Positions 6,233 through 14,488 of a stretch of DNA of 64,000 bases are shown here, piece by piece. The first letter of the stretch is position 1. Each line of letters starts with the position of its first letter. This stretch comes from Clostridiales bacterium. GTDB taxonomy: Bacteria; Bacillota; Clostridia; TANB77; SIG350. The position numbers were made by a program, and so were the translations under genes. The stretch covers positions 219,906 to 283,905 of the forward strand of contig SVGE01000001.1 in NCBI GenBank assembly GCA_015056545.1, given 5' to 3'. The notes beneath the pieces were generated by a model, which did not search any database, was not told where the DNA came from, and saw only the letters and a list, made by a program, of their open reading frames with translations.

Positions 6233-7699
6233 TTACATATCTACAGATATTGAATATAGTTCTTTTATATCCCAAGTAGTACCCTCTTTTGTATCATTAA
6301 GAATAATACCTTTTTCATTTAAACTATTTCTTAATTCATCTGCTTTTGTATAATCTTTATCTGCTTTTGCTTGTTTTCTTTCTTCAATTATATTAGATAT
6401 TTCATCTTCATTCATACCTAAAATATTTAAATGCTTATTTCTTAATTTTTGTATAAACTCACTTGGATTTGTTTTAAATAATCCTAAAACATTAAATACT
6501 TCTACTGTAGCATTTTTAATTTGAGAAAGTTCTTCTATTTTTTCTATTCCATCCTTTTTCTTATCTACTAAAATATTATTTGCATTTTTAAATATTCCAA
6601 ATAACTCAGACATTGCTGCAGATGTATTAAAATCATCATCCATTGCTTCAACAAATTTATCTTTTATTTTTTTAGCTGTTTCTTTTTCTACATATTGAAT
6701 ATCTTTATCTTTTAGATATTCATCAATATTATTTAATGTATTATAGAAATAATATAATTGTTTTTCAGCTAAAGCATATTCTTTATCTGTTAAATCTAAA
6801 TCTGTTGAATAATGCTTAGATAAAAATGTATATCTAATAACTTCTGCATGAAATTTAGCTACTAAATCTTTAATTGTAACTGAATTTCCTAAAGATTTAC
6901 TCATTTTTTGTCCATTAACTTTTATTAAACCATTATGTGTCCAATAATTAGCTAATTTTTTACCTGTTAAACATTCACTTTGTGCAATTTCATTTTCATG
7001 ATGTGGAAATACTAAATCTTTTCCTCCACCATGTATATCTATTGTTTCACCTAATGTATTTAATGCCATAGCTGAACATTCAATATGCCATCCTGGTCTT
7101 CCTTTTCCCCATGGGCTTTCCCAATATATTTCATTTTCTTTTGCAGATTTCCATAATGCAAAATCTATTGGATCTCTTTTTCCTTCTTCTAAATCAATTC
7201 TAACACCATTTAACATATCATCTGGATTTCTATTAGAAAGTTTACCATATCCAGGAAAACTCTTTACTGCAAAATATACATCACCTTTTTCAGTTGGATA
7301 TGCATATCCTTTTTCAATAAGACCTGAAACAAAATTAATTATTTTATCTATATATTCAGAAGCTTTAGGTTTAATATCTGCATCAATTATATTTAATGAT
7401 GCTAAATCCTTTTCCGCTTCTTCAATTTTACTTTTTGAATATTCTAAAGCATTTATACCTTGTTCATTTGCTCTTGCAATTATTTTATCATCTACATCTG
7501 TATAATTTCTTACATATGTAACTTTATATCCTCTATATCTTAAATATTGAGTCATAACTTCATAAGTAAGAGCTTGCCTTGCATGCCCTATATGGCAATG
7601 GTCATATACTGTAATACCACAAGCATACATCTTCACCTCATTTTCGTTTATTGGTACAAATTCTTCTTTTGAGTTAGTAAGCGAATTATGTATTTTCAT
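6233..7699 (-). CDS. cysS: Cysteinyl-tRNA synthetase
   Basis: Charges tRNA-Cys; class I synthetase of 488 residues. Visible motifs are the HIGH signature (CHIGHARQAL, residues about 36-39), zinc ligands including Cys in YACGITVYD and HIECSAMA, GGGKDLVFPHHENE, and KMSKSLGNS. An upstream in-frame ATG at 7717 overlaps the AAAGGAGG ribosome site, so the start is set at the second ATG (7699). There is no T-box leader: the predicted promoter lies only about 55 bp upstream of the start. The 3' end abuts the antisense promoter of the toxin-like unit. Confidence 0.95.
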   Translation of the reverse strand: MKIHNSLTNSKEEFVPINENEVKMYACGITVYDHCHIGHARQALTYEVMTQYLRYRGYKVTYVRNYTDVDDKIIARANEQGINALEYSKSKIEEAEKDLASLNIIDADIKPKASEYIDKIINFVSGLIEKGYAYPTEKGDVYFAVKSFPGYGKLSNRNPDDMLNGVRIDLEEGKRDPIDFALWKSAKENEIYWESPWGKGRPGWHIECSAMALNTLGETIDIHGGGKDLVFPHHENEIAQSECLTGKKLANYWTHNGLIKVNGQKMSKSLGNSVTIKDLVAKFHAEVIRYTFLSKHYSTDLDLTDKEYALAEKQLYYFYNTLNNIDEYLKDKDIQYVEKETAKKIKDKFVEAMDDDFNTSAAMSELFGIFKNANNILVDKKKDGIEKIEELSQIKNATVEVFNVLGLFKTNPSEFIQKLRNKHLNILGMNEDEISNIIEERKQAKADKDYTKADELRNSLNEKGIILNDTKEGTTWDIKELYSISVDM

Positions 7700-7754
7700 A
7701 TTCACTCCTCCTTTCATAAATTAATTTATATTATATTTTTCATACAATATAAAA

Positions 7755-7783
7755 AGTATACACTAAAAAATAGATAAAATCAA
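7755..7783 (-). promoter_or_regulatory. Sigma-A promoter for cysS
   Basis: Minus strand TTGATT (7778-7783), 17-base spacer, TATACT (7755-7760). Confidence 0.72.
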
Positions 7784-7822
7784 ATTCAAATTAATATTTT
7801 ATTCATTTTTTCATAATAAAAG

Positions 7823-7850
7823 GACTTATTACTAAATCCTCTTATATTTT
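7823..7850 (-). terminator. Intrinsic terminator after rho
   Basis: On the minus strand AGGATTTA and TAAGTCCT form a stem with one G-U pair around GTAA, followed by TTTTATT. Confidence 0.6.
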
Positions 7851-7859
7851 TTCAATATT

Positions 7860-9149
7860 TTAATTGATTTTACTTATTATTTGTATTAATTCTTTATTGT
7901 TTTTTGTATTAACTATCTTATTCATTAATTGTTCTATAAATTCTTGATTATTTGTACTACCTAATGTTTTTCTAATTTTCCATACACATTCTAATTCTTC
8001 CTTTGAAAGTAATAATTCTTCTTTTCTTGTTCCTGATTTATATATATCTATAGCTGGAAATATTCTTTTTTCAGATAGTTTTCTATCTAAATGAACTTCC
8101 ATATTACCTGTACCTTTAAATTCTTCAAAAATTATATCATCCATTCTACTACCTGTTTCAACAAGAGATGTTGCAAGTATTGTTAAGCTTCCACCATTTT
8201 CAACATTTCTTGCTGCACCAAAAAATCTTTTTGGTTTATATAATGAGGCTGGATCCAAACCACCAGAAAGTGTTCTACCACTTGCAGGTATTGTTAAGTT
8301 ATATGCTCTTGCAAGTCTAGTAATGCTATCTAAAAGTATTACTACATCTTTTTTATGTTCAACTAATCTTTTTCCTCTTTCAAGAACCATTTCAGCAACT
8401 TTAACATGATGTTCTGGTTGTTCATCAAATGTAGAATAAATAACGTCACCTTTAATTGAACGTTTCATATCTGTTACTTCCTCTGGTCTTTCATCAATTA
8501 ATAATACTATTAATTCTACTTCTGGATGATTTGTTGTTATACTATTAGCAATTTGTTTAAGCATTGTTGTTTTTCCTACTTTTGGTTGAGCAACTATCAT
8601 TCCTCTTTGTCCTTTCCCTATTGGTGCAATTAAATCTACTAATCTCATTGTATAATTTGATGAACTTGTTTCTAATTTTAATCTTTCCTCTGGATATATA
8701 GGTATTAAATCATCAAATTTTCTTCTTTTCATTGCAACATCTGGACTATCTCCATTTACAGAATTAACAAAAATTAAGGCTGGAAATTTTTCTCCTTCTT
8801 GTCCTATCTTACAAATTCCCTTTACTTTATCACCTGTTTCTAATTTAAACCTTCTAATTTGTATAGGTGAAATATATATATCCTTATTAGTAGATAAATA
8901 GTTTTCACCTCTTAAGAAGCCATATCCATCTGGCATAACTTCTAATATCCCTTCACATACTATTCCATCTTCACTCTCTATTTTAATTTCTTCTTTCTTT
9001 TCTATAATATTATTCTCTTTTTCATTTGTTACATTCTCTTGATTTGTTATAGCTTCAATTATTTCCTCTTTCTTCATCTTACCAACATCAATTCCAAATG
9101 TTTGTGCTATAAGTTTTAAATCTGCTAGTTTTTTCTTACTTAAATCCAT
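7860..9149 (-). CDS. rho: Transcription termination factor Rho
   Basis: Hexameric RNA-dependent ATPase that releases transcripts. At 429 residues it carries a Rho N-terminal helical domain (1-37), then a charged linker (about 40-62), an RNA-binding cold-shock-like domain (GILEVMPDGYGFLRG, about 67-125), Walker A QPKVGKTT (188-195) and Walker B VVILLDSITRLARAYN. The ribosome site AGAGGTAG precedes the ATG. It has its own promoter and is separated from the yabR operon upstream by a terminator. Confidence 0.95.
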   Translation of the reverse strand: MDLSKKKLADLKLIAQTFGIDVGKMKKEEIIEAITNQENVTNEKENNIIEKKEEIKIESEDGIVCEGILEVMPDGYGFLRGENYLSTNKDIYISPIQIRRFKLETGDKVKGICKIGQEGEKFPALIFVNSVNGDSPDVAMKRRKFDDLIPIYPEERLKLETSSSNYTMRLVDLIAPIGKGQRGMIVAQPKVGKTTMLKQIANSITTNHPEVELIVLLIDERPEEVTDMKRSIKGDVIYSTFDEQPEHHVKVAEMVLERGKRLVEHKKDVVILLDSITRLARAYNLTIPASGRTLSGGLDPASLYKPKRFFGAARNVENGGSLTILATSLVETGSRMDDIIFEEFKGTGNMEVHLDRKLSEKRIFPAIDIYKSGTRKEELLLSKEELECVWKIRKTLGSTNNQEFIEQLMNKIVNTKNNKELIQIISKIN

Positions 9150-9238
9150 AACCTACCTCTTTTCTTTATTTAATTTATTTTTTTTGGGATACTTTCGATT
9201 TTTATTGATAATATTTTTTAAGACTCTAATATATTTAT

Positions 9239-9267
9239 ATTATATAGATTTTAAATACTGTAGTCAA
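9239..9267 (-). promoter_or_regulatory. Sigma-A promoter for rho
   Basis: Minus strand TTGACT (9262-9267), 17-base spacer, TATAAT (9239-9244). The leader to the rho start is about 80 nt. Confidence 0.8.
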
Positions 9268-9337
9268 CTTGTTTTATAAGATTTGTATATTTTTTAAATG
9301 ATATTCAACATTATTCTACAATTTATTACTTTAAAAC

Positions 9338-9362
9338 AAAAAAGCATAATGAAAAATTATGC
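9338..9362 (-). terminator. Intrinsic terminator of the yabP-yabQ-divIC-yabR operon
   Basis: GCATAAT (9344-9350) and ATTATGC (9356-9362) form a stem, followed on the minus strand by TTTTTTG. The yabR stop codon lies in the stem. Confidence 0.8.
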
Positions 9363-9758
9363 CCTTTTACTAGAATATCCTCTTTTTGATTCAAAAACTC
9401 TCTTTATATCTAATTGTCTTTCTTCACTATCTTTTAAAAATTTAGACAAAATATCTTCAAAAGATTTTCCTTCATTTATATTTGAATTTTTAAAATTATT
9501 ATTTTTCTTTTCTTTATATTGTTCTTTTGGTAATGCTTGTTTTATTGATAATGCTAATTTATTATTATCTTTTGATAAAACTTTTACTTTTACTTTTTGG
9601 TTTAATTCTAACACTTCTGAAATATTATTTACATACTTATTTGATACTTCTGAAATATGTACTAAACCTTTTTCTCCACTTTCAAGTTTTATAAATGCAC
9701 CATAATTAGTAATATTTTCTACTATTCCTTCTAAAATGTCTCCAACTTGAATTGACAT
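9357..9758 (-). CDS. yabR: S1 RNA-binding domain protein, YabR-like
   Basis: A single S1 domain fills residues 1-75 (VGDILEGIVENITNYGAFIKL, LVHISEVS, KVKVKVLS), followed by a Lys- and Asn-rich linker and a short basic C-terminal region. 133 residues matches YabR / general stress protein 13-type proteins, thought to bind RNA or ribosomes. The order yabP-yabQ-divIC-yabR is the same as in Bacillus, which supports the assignment. AAGGGGAAG is the ribosome site. Confidence 0.82.
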   Translation of the reverse strand: MSIQVGDILEGIVENITNYGAFIKLESGEKGLVHISEVSNKYVNNISEVLELNQKVKVKVLSKDNNKLALSIKQALPKEQYKEKKNNNFKNSNINEGKSFEDILSKFLKDSEERQLDIKRVFESKRGYSSKRA

Positions 9759-9779
9759 AAAATTAAACTTCCCCTTCCA

Positions 9780-10079
9780 TTAATATCTTGTTGAATCAAC
9801 ATATATAGTTTCATTTGGCATTACTAATCCTAATTCTTCTCTAGCCATTTTTTCTATAAATTTATCAGAATTAACATTTTCTTTTTGTTCTAATAATGTT
9901 GTATTTCTCTCTTGTTCATTTTGTTTCATTTGTTTATAATATGCCGCTTCAGTAGAATATTTACCTAATGTTACTTGTTGAGATATGAAAATATATGCAA
10001 CATATACAACAGCTATTATTAATAACCATTTAGACAATTTTTTATTATTATTTTTTGCCTTATTATTTTTCTTATTCAT
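9780..10079 (-). CDS. divIC: Septum formation initiator, DivIC/FtsB family
   Basis: Small bitopic division protein of 99 residues. It has a basic N-terminus rich in Lys and Asn, one membrane segment (about residues 15-33, WLLIIAVVYVAYIF), then a coiled coil (about 40-75) and the family C-terminal motif AREELGLVMPNETIYV. It acts with FtsL and DivIB at the septum. A GTG at 10091 is in frame but is part of the ribosome site AAAGGTGAT, so ATG at 10079 is chosen. Its position between yabQ and yabR confirms the family. Confidence 0.88.
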   Translation of the reverse strand: MNKKNNKAKNNNKKLSKWLLIIAVVYVAYIFISQQVTLGKYSTEAAYYKQMKQNEQERNTTLLEQKENVNSDKFIEKMAREELGLVMPNETIYVDSTRY

Positions 10080-10147
10080 TAAAAATATCACCTTTCAACA
10101 ACATTTTATCTTTACATTAATAATTCTACTATTAATGATAAATTATT

Positions 10148-10510
10148 TCAAGTATTTTTTTCAAATTCTTTATTTTTTTTACTATAATTTACAAAAGGTT
10201 TCTTAAATATCGACAAAATACTACTAAAAAAATTAATTATAAATTTACTGATACTTAAAAAATATATAATATTACTTAATATTATTCCCAATAATATATA
10301 TAATCTTATTTGACCATCATTAACTATATATATAATAAAAAATATGTATAAAAAAGTTAACATACTAAATATACTATCTTGAATAATAACTAATATATCT
10401 TTATGTTTAATAGTCTTTCTTAATATTCTAAAAAAATCTAGTAATAAACCAACCCCTATACCCAATAAAGCTGATTTAAAAAATATTGTTACCTCATTTG
10501 CTAAATACAT
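10148..10510 (-). CDS. yabQ: Spore cortex biosynthesis protein YabQ
   Basis: A 120-residue integral membrane protein with about four hydrophobic segments. The YabQ-type N-terminus includes LLGIGVGLLLDFFRILRK. YabQ locates to the forespore outer membrane and is needed for cortex formation in Bacillus. It starts 8 bp after the yabP stop with AGGTGAG as ribosome site. The C-terminal tail is Lys-rich. Its presence indicates a spore-former. Confidence 0.85.
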   Translation of the reverse strand: MYLANEVTIFFKSALLGIGVGLLLDFFRILRKTIKHKDILVIIQDSIFSMLTFLYIFFIIYIVNDGQIRLYILLGIILSNIIYFLSISKFIINFFSSILSIFKKPFVNYSKKNKEFEKNT

Positions 10511-10518
10511 ATTCTCAC

Positions 10519-10800
10519 CTATTTAAATAATTTTTGAAAAAAACCTGATTTAGAATAATTTTCAGAATACATTAAACTACCTATTTGTCCTTCAACTAAT
10601 AATTCTGTATTATCTAAATTTAGTTTATTAACTTTTAACTGTTGTCCTTTTACTGTAAGTAATCCTAGCTCTGTATTAACACATATTGTTTCATCATCAA
10701 AATTAACGACTTCAATAACTCCTGAAATATTAAGTCTTTGCCTATTTTCCATTAAAATATTTTGCATACTATTATTAATTTTCTTTTCTTCTAACATCAT
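10519..10800 (-). CDS. yabP: Sporulation protein YabP
   Basis: A 93-residue protein with the YabP/YqfC fold pattern (RQRLNISGVIEVVNFDDETI, then LGLLTVKGQQLKVNKLNLD). YabP is a spore-coat-associated protein required with YabQ for late sporulation. It is first gene of the yabP-yabQ-divIC-yabR operon. AAGGAG precedes two consecutive ATG codons. In Bacillus the operon is sigma-E controlled; no clear sigma-E promoter could be read by eye here. Confidence 0.85.
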   Translation of the reverse strand: MMLEEKKINNSMQNILMENRQRLNISGVIEVVNFDDETICVNTELGLLTVKGQQLKVNKLNLDNTELLVEGQIGSLMYSENYSKSGFFQKLFK

Positions 10801-10854
10801 AAAACAACACTCCTTATATCAATTAGTCTAATAATATATATTCACTATTGCAAA

Positions 10855-10893
10855 AAAAATACTTATTAATAATAAATATCAATAAGTATTTTT
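10855..10893 (-). terminator. Intrinsic terminator of the 10901-12761 gene cluster
   Basis: AAAAATACTTATT (10855-10867) pairs with AATAAGTATTTTT (10881-10893). On the minus strand it ends in eight T. Confidence 0.8.
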
Positions 10894-10900
10894 TAATATA

Positions 10901-11521
10901 TTAACCTCTGTAAACTTCACCTTTAGGATCTGGCATATATTCTTTATCAATACGAGCATACATTTTTGGATTTGCCAAAGATGATTTTGCTACCTCTGCA
11001 GTAATTAAGCTTTCTGCTCTATGTGCATGTGTATAGCCACAATTTATCCTCTTTTTACACATTGGGCAATCATCAATTCTCAAAAAGAGACCTCCATTTA
11101 CAACTTCAAGTCTTTTTCCTGAAAACTCAATGTGCTGTCCTTCTCTTAGAACAACAATAATCTCTGTTGGCCATCTTCCAAAAAGTTTTTCTCCGTTTGT
11201 TTCTATATCTCTTTCATAATTCATGAAAAGGATATATCCTTCAACATTGTTCGGCTCATAAGAACTTATCCAAAATTCAAGTCTTTTAAAACCATCTCCA
11301 ATATCAACAGCTTTATATGTGCTTGTATAAGAAACATTTAAGCAGTGTTCTTCACCTGCTAATTTTTCCATATCACAATAATCCCCTAACCGGACATCGT
11401 CTTCTCCCCAAAAGTTACCTATCATTGTTAACTTTCTAGGCTGAGTTATAACTGCTGAAATACCACTTTCAATAGTTACACTTCCCTTTTGAGTACTCCC
11501 AACTTGTTTTATTAAATACAT
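10901..11521 (-). CDS. Hypothetical protein with Cys/His motif
   Basis: 206 residues, no signal peptide or membrane segment, not recognised. The middle part looks beta-rich. Near residue 150 there is CPMCKKRINCGYTHAHR, which could bind zinc. Last gene of a three-gene set (with 11537-11797 and 11811-12761) that shares one promoter at 12847-12875. AAGGAG precedes the start by 8 bases. Codon use looks less AT-biased than that of the flanking housekeeping genes. Confidence 0.75.
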   Translation of the reverse strand: MYLIKQVGSTQKGSVTIESGISAVITQPRKLTMIGNFWGEDDVRLGDYCDMEKLAGEEHCLNVSYTSTYKAVDIGDGFKRLEFWISSYEPNNVEGYILFMNYERDIETNGEKLFGRWPTEIIVVLREGQHIEFSGKRLEVVNGGLFLRIDDCPMCKKRINCGYTHAHRAESLITAEVAKSSLANPKMYARIDKEYMPDPKGEVYRG

Positions 11522-11536
11522 AAAAACATCTCCTTA

Positions 11537-11797
11537 TTATGGCTTATCAAAATATTCTCTATCAAAGTCTTCATTGAATTTTTTGCATGCTTCAGCTATT
11601 TGGGTATAATTATCTTCCTGTATTTTTTGGTTCATTTCTTTGAAAAACTTCGAATTGGCAAATTCTTTTACACCTTCTGTTCCAGTTTCATCAGTTTTAT
11701 AATGTAAATATATTATACATTTTTCACTGCAATTTTCCTGGTTAAATTTTTCTTCAAGATGCTTCTTACATTTTTCCATATAAGGACATTTAAACAT
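11537..11797 (-). CDS. Small Cys-containing hypothetical protein
   Basis: 86 residues, mostly charged and probably helical. Four Cys are in the first third (CPYMEKC, then CSEKC), arranged as could suit a metal site. No family is recognised. It begins 13 bp after the stop of the upstream gene, with AAAGGAAG as ribosome site, and is part of the same unit. Confidence 0.7.
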   Translation of the reverse strand: MFKCPYMEKCKKHLEEKFNQENCSEKCIIYLHYKTDETGTEGVKEFANSKFFKEMNQKIQEDNYTQIAEACKKFNEDFDREYFDKP

Positions 11798-11810
11798 ACT
11801 ACTCTTCCTT

Positions 11811-12761
11811 TCATTTAGACTCTTGTTTTCTTAACCATCTTTTATATGAATCATAGAAACCAATTTTGTATTCCCCAGAACTTTCATTATAATGCTCTTT
11901 AAAGAATTCAACTCTTTCTTCATTTAACGGAATATAACTTATTATATATCCATTAATTAAGATAGCTGCTTGCCAAAAAGTAACTTCATCTTCTTTATTT
12001 TCACCTATAAATTTTACTTTCCTTTCCAGTTCATCATTACTAAAACTTTTAATATTATTCACATTATCGTGAATAAGTGCTACTAAAAACTCATTAGTAA
12101 TAATTTCTTTAGGGAAATCTTCCATTACAGGTGTATCATTTTGCATACACATCATAAAATAGTATTCTTCTGTTTTATATTCTTCTGGTGTAATTTCCAA
12201 AAATTTATTTACACCATTTCTCTTAGCAGCAAATATTCTAGCTCCTAAAATCCAAAAATCTTGTGTTAAAACTTCTGGTTTCCTTTTTGCAACTGAATAA
12301 AACCAATCGTCAAAATCTCCTCTACGGTCAATACTATTACCAATGACAGCTTTAATCATTGCACAAGAGATCATTTCTTCATCAATATATTCAAGTGGCA
12401 TATATTCAAAGCAATTCTCTTCAAAATCAATTGAATAATTATCTGTTGCAATATGATCTTTGAAGAATTGTCTGTCAAATTGTTTACCGAGATTTGCTTT
12501 TACATATTCCAATACATCTTTGTGTACACCTGATAATGAATGAAGGAAAAATTCTCTTGTCTGATATTCCTTTGGAATTTCACACAAATCCAATTTACAA
12601 TATCTGATTGCATCAACAAAATGGCCTGGTGTTAATTTCTCTTTAGAAATTTCGGGATAATATGAATATATTGATAAATTACTGGTATTTCCAAGTTCAT
12701 ATTCCCCTGTTTTAAATTTTTCTAAAATCCGTATAAATGCTGGTGTATCTGTCCTTTTCAT
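11811..12761 (-). CDS. Hypothetical helical-repeat protein
   Basis: 316 residues, soluble. It contains loosely repeated units of the type 'P-x-E-Y-x-T-x-E-F' followed by a helix: IPKEYQTREFFLHSL, MPLEYIDEEMISCAMI, ITPEEYKTEEYYFMM and FPKEIITNEFLVALI. This resembles the DUF4116 class of repeats, but the match is by eye only. First gene of a three-gene unit with a GTAGGAGG ribosome site. Function unknown. Confidence 0.72.
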   Translation of the reverse strand: MKRTDTPAFIRILEKFKTGEYELGNTSNLSIYSYYPEISKEKLTPGHFVDAIRYCKLDLCEIPKEYQTREFFLHSLSGVHKDVLEYVKANLGKQFDRQFFKDHIATDNYSIDFEENCFEYMPLEYIDEEMISCAMIKAVIGNSIDRRGDFDDWFYSVAKRKPEVLTQDFWILGARIFAAKRNGVNKFLEITPEEYKTEEYYFMMCMQNDTPVMEDFPKEIITNEFLVALIHDNVNNIKSFSNDELERKVKFIGENKEDEVTFWQAAILINGYIISYIPLNEERVEFFKEHYNESSGEYKIGFYDSYKRWLRKQESK

Positions 12762-12846
12762 CTTTTATCCTCCTACAAAATATTTTTGAAGATTATATCC
12801 ACTCAATTACATTAATAGTGGTTTTTTAAATTATTTTACGGTTTTA

Positions 12847-12875
12847 ATTTTAGCACATTTTACATAATATTTCAA
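12847..12875 (-). promoter_or_regulatory. Promoter of the 10901-12761 cluster
   Basis: Minus strand TTGAAA (12870-12875), 17-base spacer, TAAAAT (12847-12852). The 13456-14277 gene has the same hexamers and a similar spacer. Confidence 0.65.
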
Positions 12876-12891
12876 TATTTTATATAAACTT

Positions 12892-12914
12892 AAAAAAAGA
12901 CGGTTAAACCATCT
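12892..12914 (-). terminator. Intrinsic terminator after tRNA-Leu
   Basis: Minus strand AGATGG and CCGTCT pair (one G-U) around TTTAA and are followed by seven T. Confidence 0.65.
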
Positions 12915-12942
12915 CTTTTCAAGTTTTCTCTATTAATTTTTT

Positions 12943-13025
12943 TGGTGCCGATGGTGGGAATCGAACCCACATGGTTTCCCGAACGATTTTGAGTCGTTTG
13001 CGTCTGCCAGTTCCGCCACATCGAC
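12943..13025 (-). tRNA. tRNA-Leu (anticodon CAA)
   Basis: An 83-nt cloverleaf. The acceptor stem GTCGATG pairs with CATCGGC (one G-U), followed by discriminator A and an encoded CCA. The anticodon stem AACGA/TCGTT encloses the loop CTCAAAA with CAA at 12989-12991, reading UUG. A short type II variable arm (GGGAAACC) and the T arm GTGGG-TTCGATT-CCCAC are present. Confidence 0.93.
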
Positions 13026-13103
13026 ATATTATTTCTTATATAGATTAACATATATATATTTTTTTGTCTAGTAATTTTTTTATTTTTTTTAATTTTATTT
13101 TTG

Positions 13104-13132
13104 TTGACTTTAGATATATTATTTGTTATTAT
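13104..13132 (+). promoter_or_regulatory. Promoter of the 69-residue membrane protein gene
   Basis: TTGACT (13104-13109), 17-base spacer, TATTAT (13127-13132). Confidence 0.72.
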
Positions 13133-13201
13133 ATTAAGGTATTAAAATATTATTTTGATTTTTTATTTGTTTAAAAAATATATTAGGAAGGAGCATATTT
13201 T

Positions 13202-13411
13202 ATGTACTCATTCGGATGTTTTTTCTTTTTATTATTTATAGCATACTTTTTTTATTTAATATTGTATATAGGGATTTCTTTAATACCTATCTTGTTTTAC
13301 GTTTTTATATTTTGGGTTTTGTATAATGTCTTAAAAACATTATTTAAAATAACTATAAACTTTTGGCTTTTTTTACTTATTGCGTTTATAGTTTGTAGAA
13401 TTTTATTTTGA
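13202..13411 (+). CDS. Small, very hydrophobic membrane protein
   Basis: 69 residues that are almost wholly hydrophobic and aromatic (Phe, Leu, Ile, Tyr), with room for two or three membrane segments and very few charges. It has a clear promoter, the ribosome site AAGGAG 8 bases before the ATG, and a downstream terminator, so it is probably a real gene although no family is recognised. Confidence 0.65.
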   Translation: MYSFGCFFFLLFIAYFFYLILYIGISLIPILFYVFIFWVLYNVLKTLFKITINFWLFLLIAFIVCRILF

Positions 13412-13442
13412 TATTATCTCTACCTCCTCCGTATAAACACAG

Positions 13443-13473
13443 AAAAGGGCAGTTCTTAATGAACTGCCTTTTT
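13443..13473. terminator. Bidirectional terminator between convergent genes
   Basis: GGCAGTTC (13448-13455) and GAACTGCC (13461-13468) with A and T flanks. The stop codon of the 13456-14277 gene falls in the loop. Confidence 0.85.
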
Positions 13474-14277
13474 CTGTTGTTTTACCCATTTTTCAAGCAT
13501 TTCTTTTGTATATTCCCCTGGATATGCAAATTCTAATGCTTTAATAGGCGAATTTCCAAACTTATGAGATAAAATACTTTCTAATCCATGGTCTCTAAAA
13601 GTATTTGCACAAATATTTTTGCAAACCTCTTCTTTTGACCATTTAAGTTCTTCTTCTATAAGCCACTTAACAGCTTGCATTGCAATATCATCTGTTATTT
13701 TAGAAATATTTAATTCCCACGGCTTATATTTCCCAGGATATACATAATTAACGTAATTATATAATCCTCCCATAAGTACAACTGCTCTTCCTAAACCGTA
13801 CTTTCGAAATAATTTAACATTCATTTTTTCACAGAATTTTTTTCTTGTATTAATTCCTTCTTTTTTACAAATCCACTTCATTATCTTTTTGCAGTTTTTC
13901 TTGTCAGACAAATAACCATTGTAGCCATCTTTCAATTCCCATGGCTCTATCTCCCATTCAGGAAATGCATCTTTTGTAAGCTTATATACTGAATTGTTAT
14001 ATTGCTTAACTGCACTTTTTAATCTTGCATTTGTAAAAAACTTAATACTTGCTTCATTTAAATAATCTTGTCGAGTAAATTTAAGTTCTTCTAACACATA
14101 GTACCTCACAAGATTAATTGCAACTTCTTTATTCCAAAAACCGTTAGGAAAAGTTTTTACTTGTATTATCTCTCCTCCATATTGAAAATAGCCTTTTCGT
14201 ACTCGATTAAATATTCCTACATAATCCTCCGGATCAATTCCATAAAATATGGATAAATACCGTTTTTTCCGACTCAT
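13456..14277 (-). CDS. Three-repeat protein, DUF4046-like
   Basis: 273 residues. Three units of about 70 residues are visible, each ending in a F/YP-G/E-x-Y/E-x-PWEL-like motif: DAFPEWEIEPWEL (about 110), VYPGKYKPWEL (about 180) and FAYPGEYTKEML (about 255). Each unit carries a helix pair and a 'GL...' turn, as in GLGRAV and GLESIL. The pattern resembles DUF4046 proteins of Firmicutes; helix-rich basic repeats could bind nucleic acid, but that is conjecture. It is a monocistronic gene with its own promoter (14320-14348) and terminator, and GAGGAG as ribosome site. Confidence 0.72.
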   Translation of the reverse strand: MSRKKRYLSIFYGIDPEDYVGIFNRVRKGYFQYGGEIIQVKTFPNGFWNKEVAINLVRYYVLEELKFTRQDYLNEASIKFFTNARLKSAVKQYNNSVYKLTKDAFPEWEIEPWELKDGYNGYLSDKKNCKKIMKWICKKEGINTRKKFCEKMNVKLFRKYGLGRAVVLMGGLYNYVNYVYPGKYKPWELNISKITDDIAMQAVKWLIEEELKWSKEEVCKNICANTFRDHGLESILSHKFGNSPIKALEFAYPGEYTKEMLEKWVKQQKKAVH

Positions 14278-14319
14278 AAAAATTACTCCTCTGTTTAAAA
14301 AATTTTTAAATCTATTTTA

Positions 14320-14348
14320 ATTTTAACATATTTTAAAACATTTTTCAA
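14320..14348 (-). promoter_or_regulatory. Promoter of the DUF4046-like gene
   Basis: Minus strand TTGAAA (14343-14348), 17-base spacer, TAAAAT (14320-14325). Confidence 0.65.
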
Positions 14349-14428
14349 TATTATGTTAACTTCCTTTTTGTATTACATTAAAACCTTCAAATATTGCTCA
14401 TTTTTACCACTTTTGGGTATTAAATTCA

Positions 14429-14457
14429 TTGACAGTTGGCTTATAAAATGATAATAT
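14429..14457 (+). promoter_or_regulatory. Promoter of the activase-like gene
   Basis: TTGACA (14429-14434), 17-base spacer, TAATAT (14452-14457), about 30 bp before the ATG at 14489. Confidence 0.75.
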
Positions 14458-14488
14458 ATACATAGGTTTTTAATAGGAGGAATCAAAT

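Noticed and set aside
7700-7859. T-box leader for cysS
   Set aside because: The leader from the predicted start is only about 50 nt and no T-box sequence or large antiterminator is visible.
9298-9705. A 135-codon plus-strand frame opposite yabR
   Set aside because: It lies antisense to a recognisable S1-domain gene, has no ribosome site and no family features.
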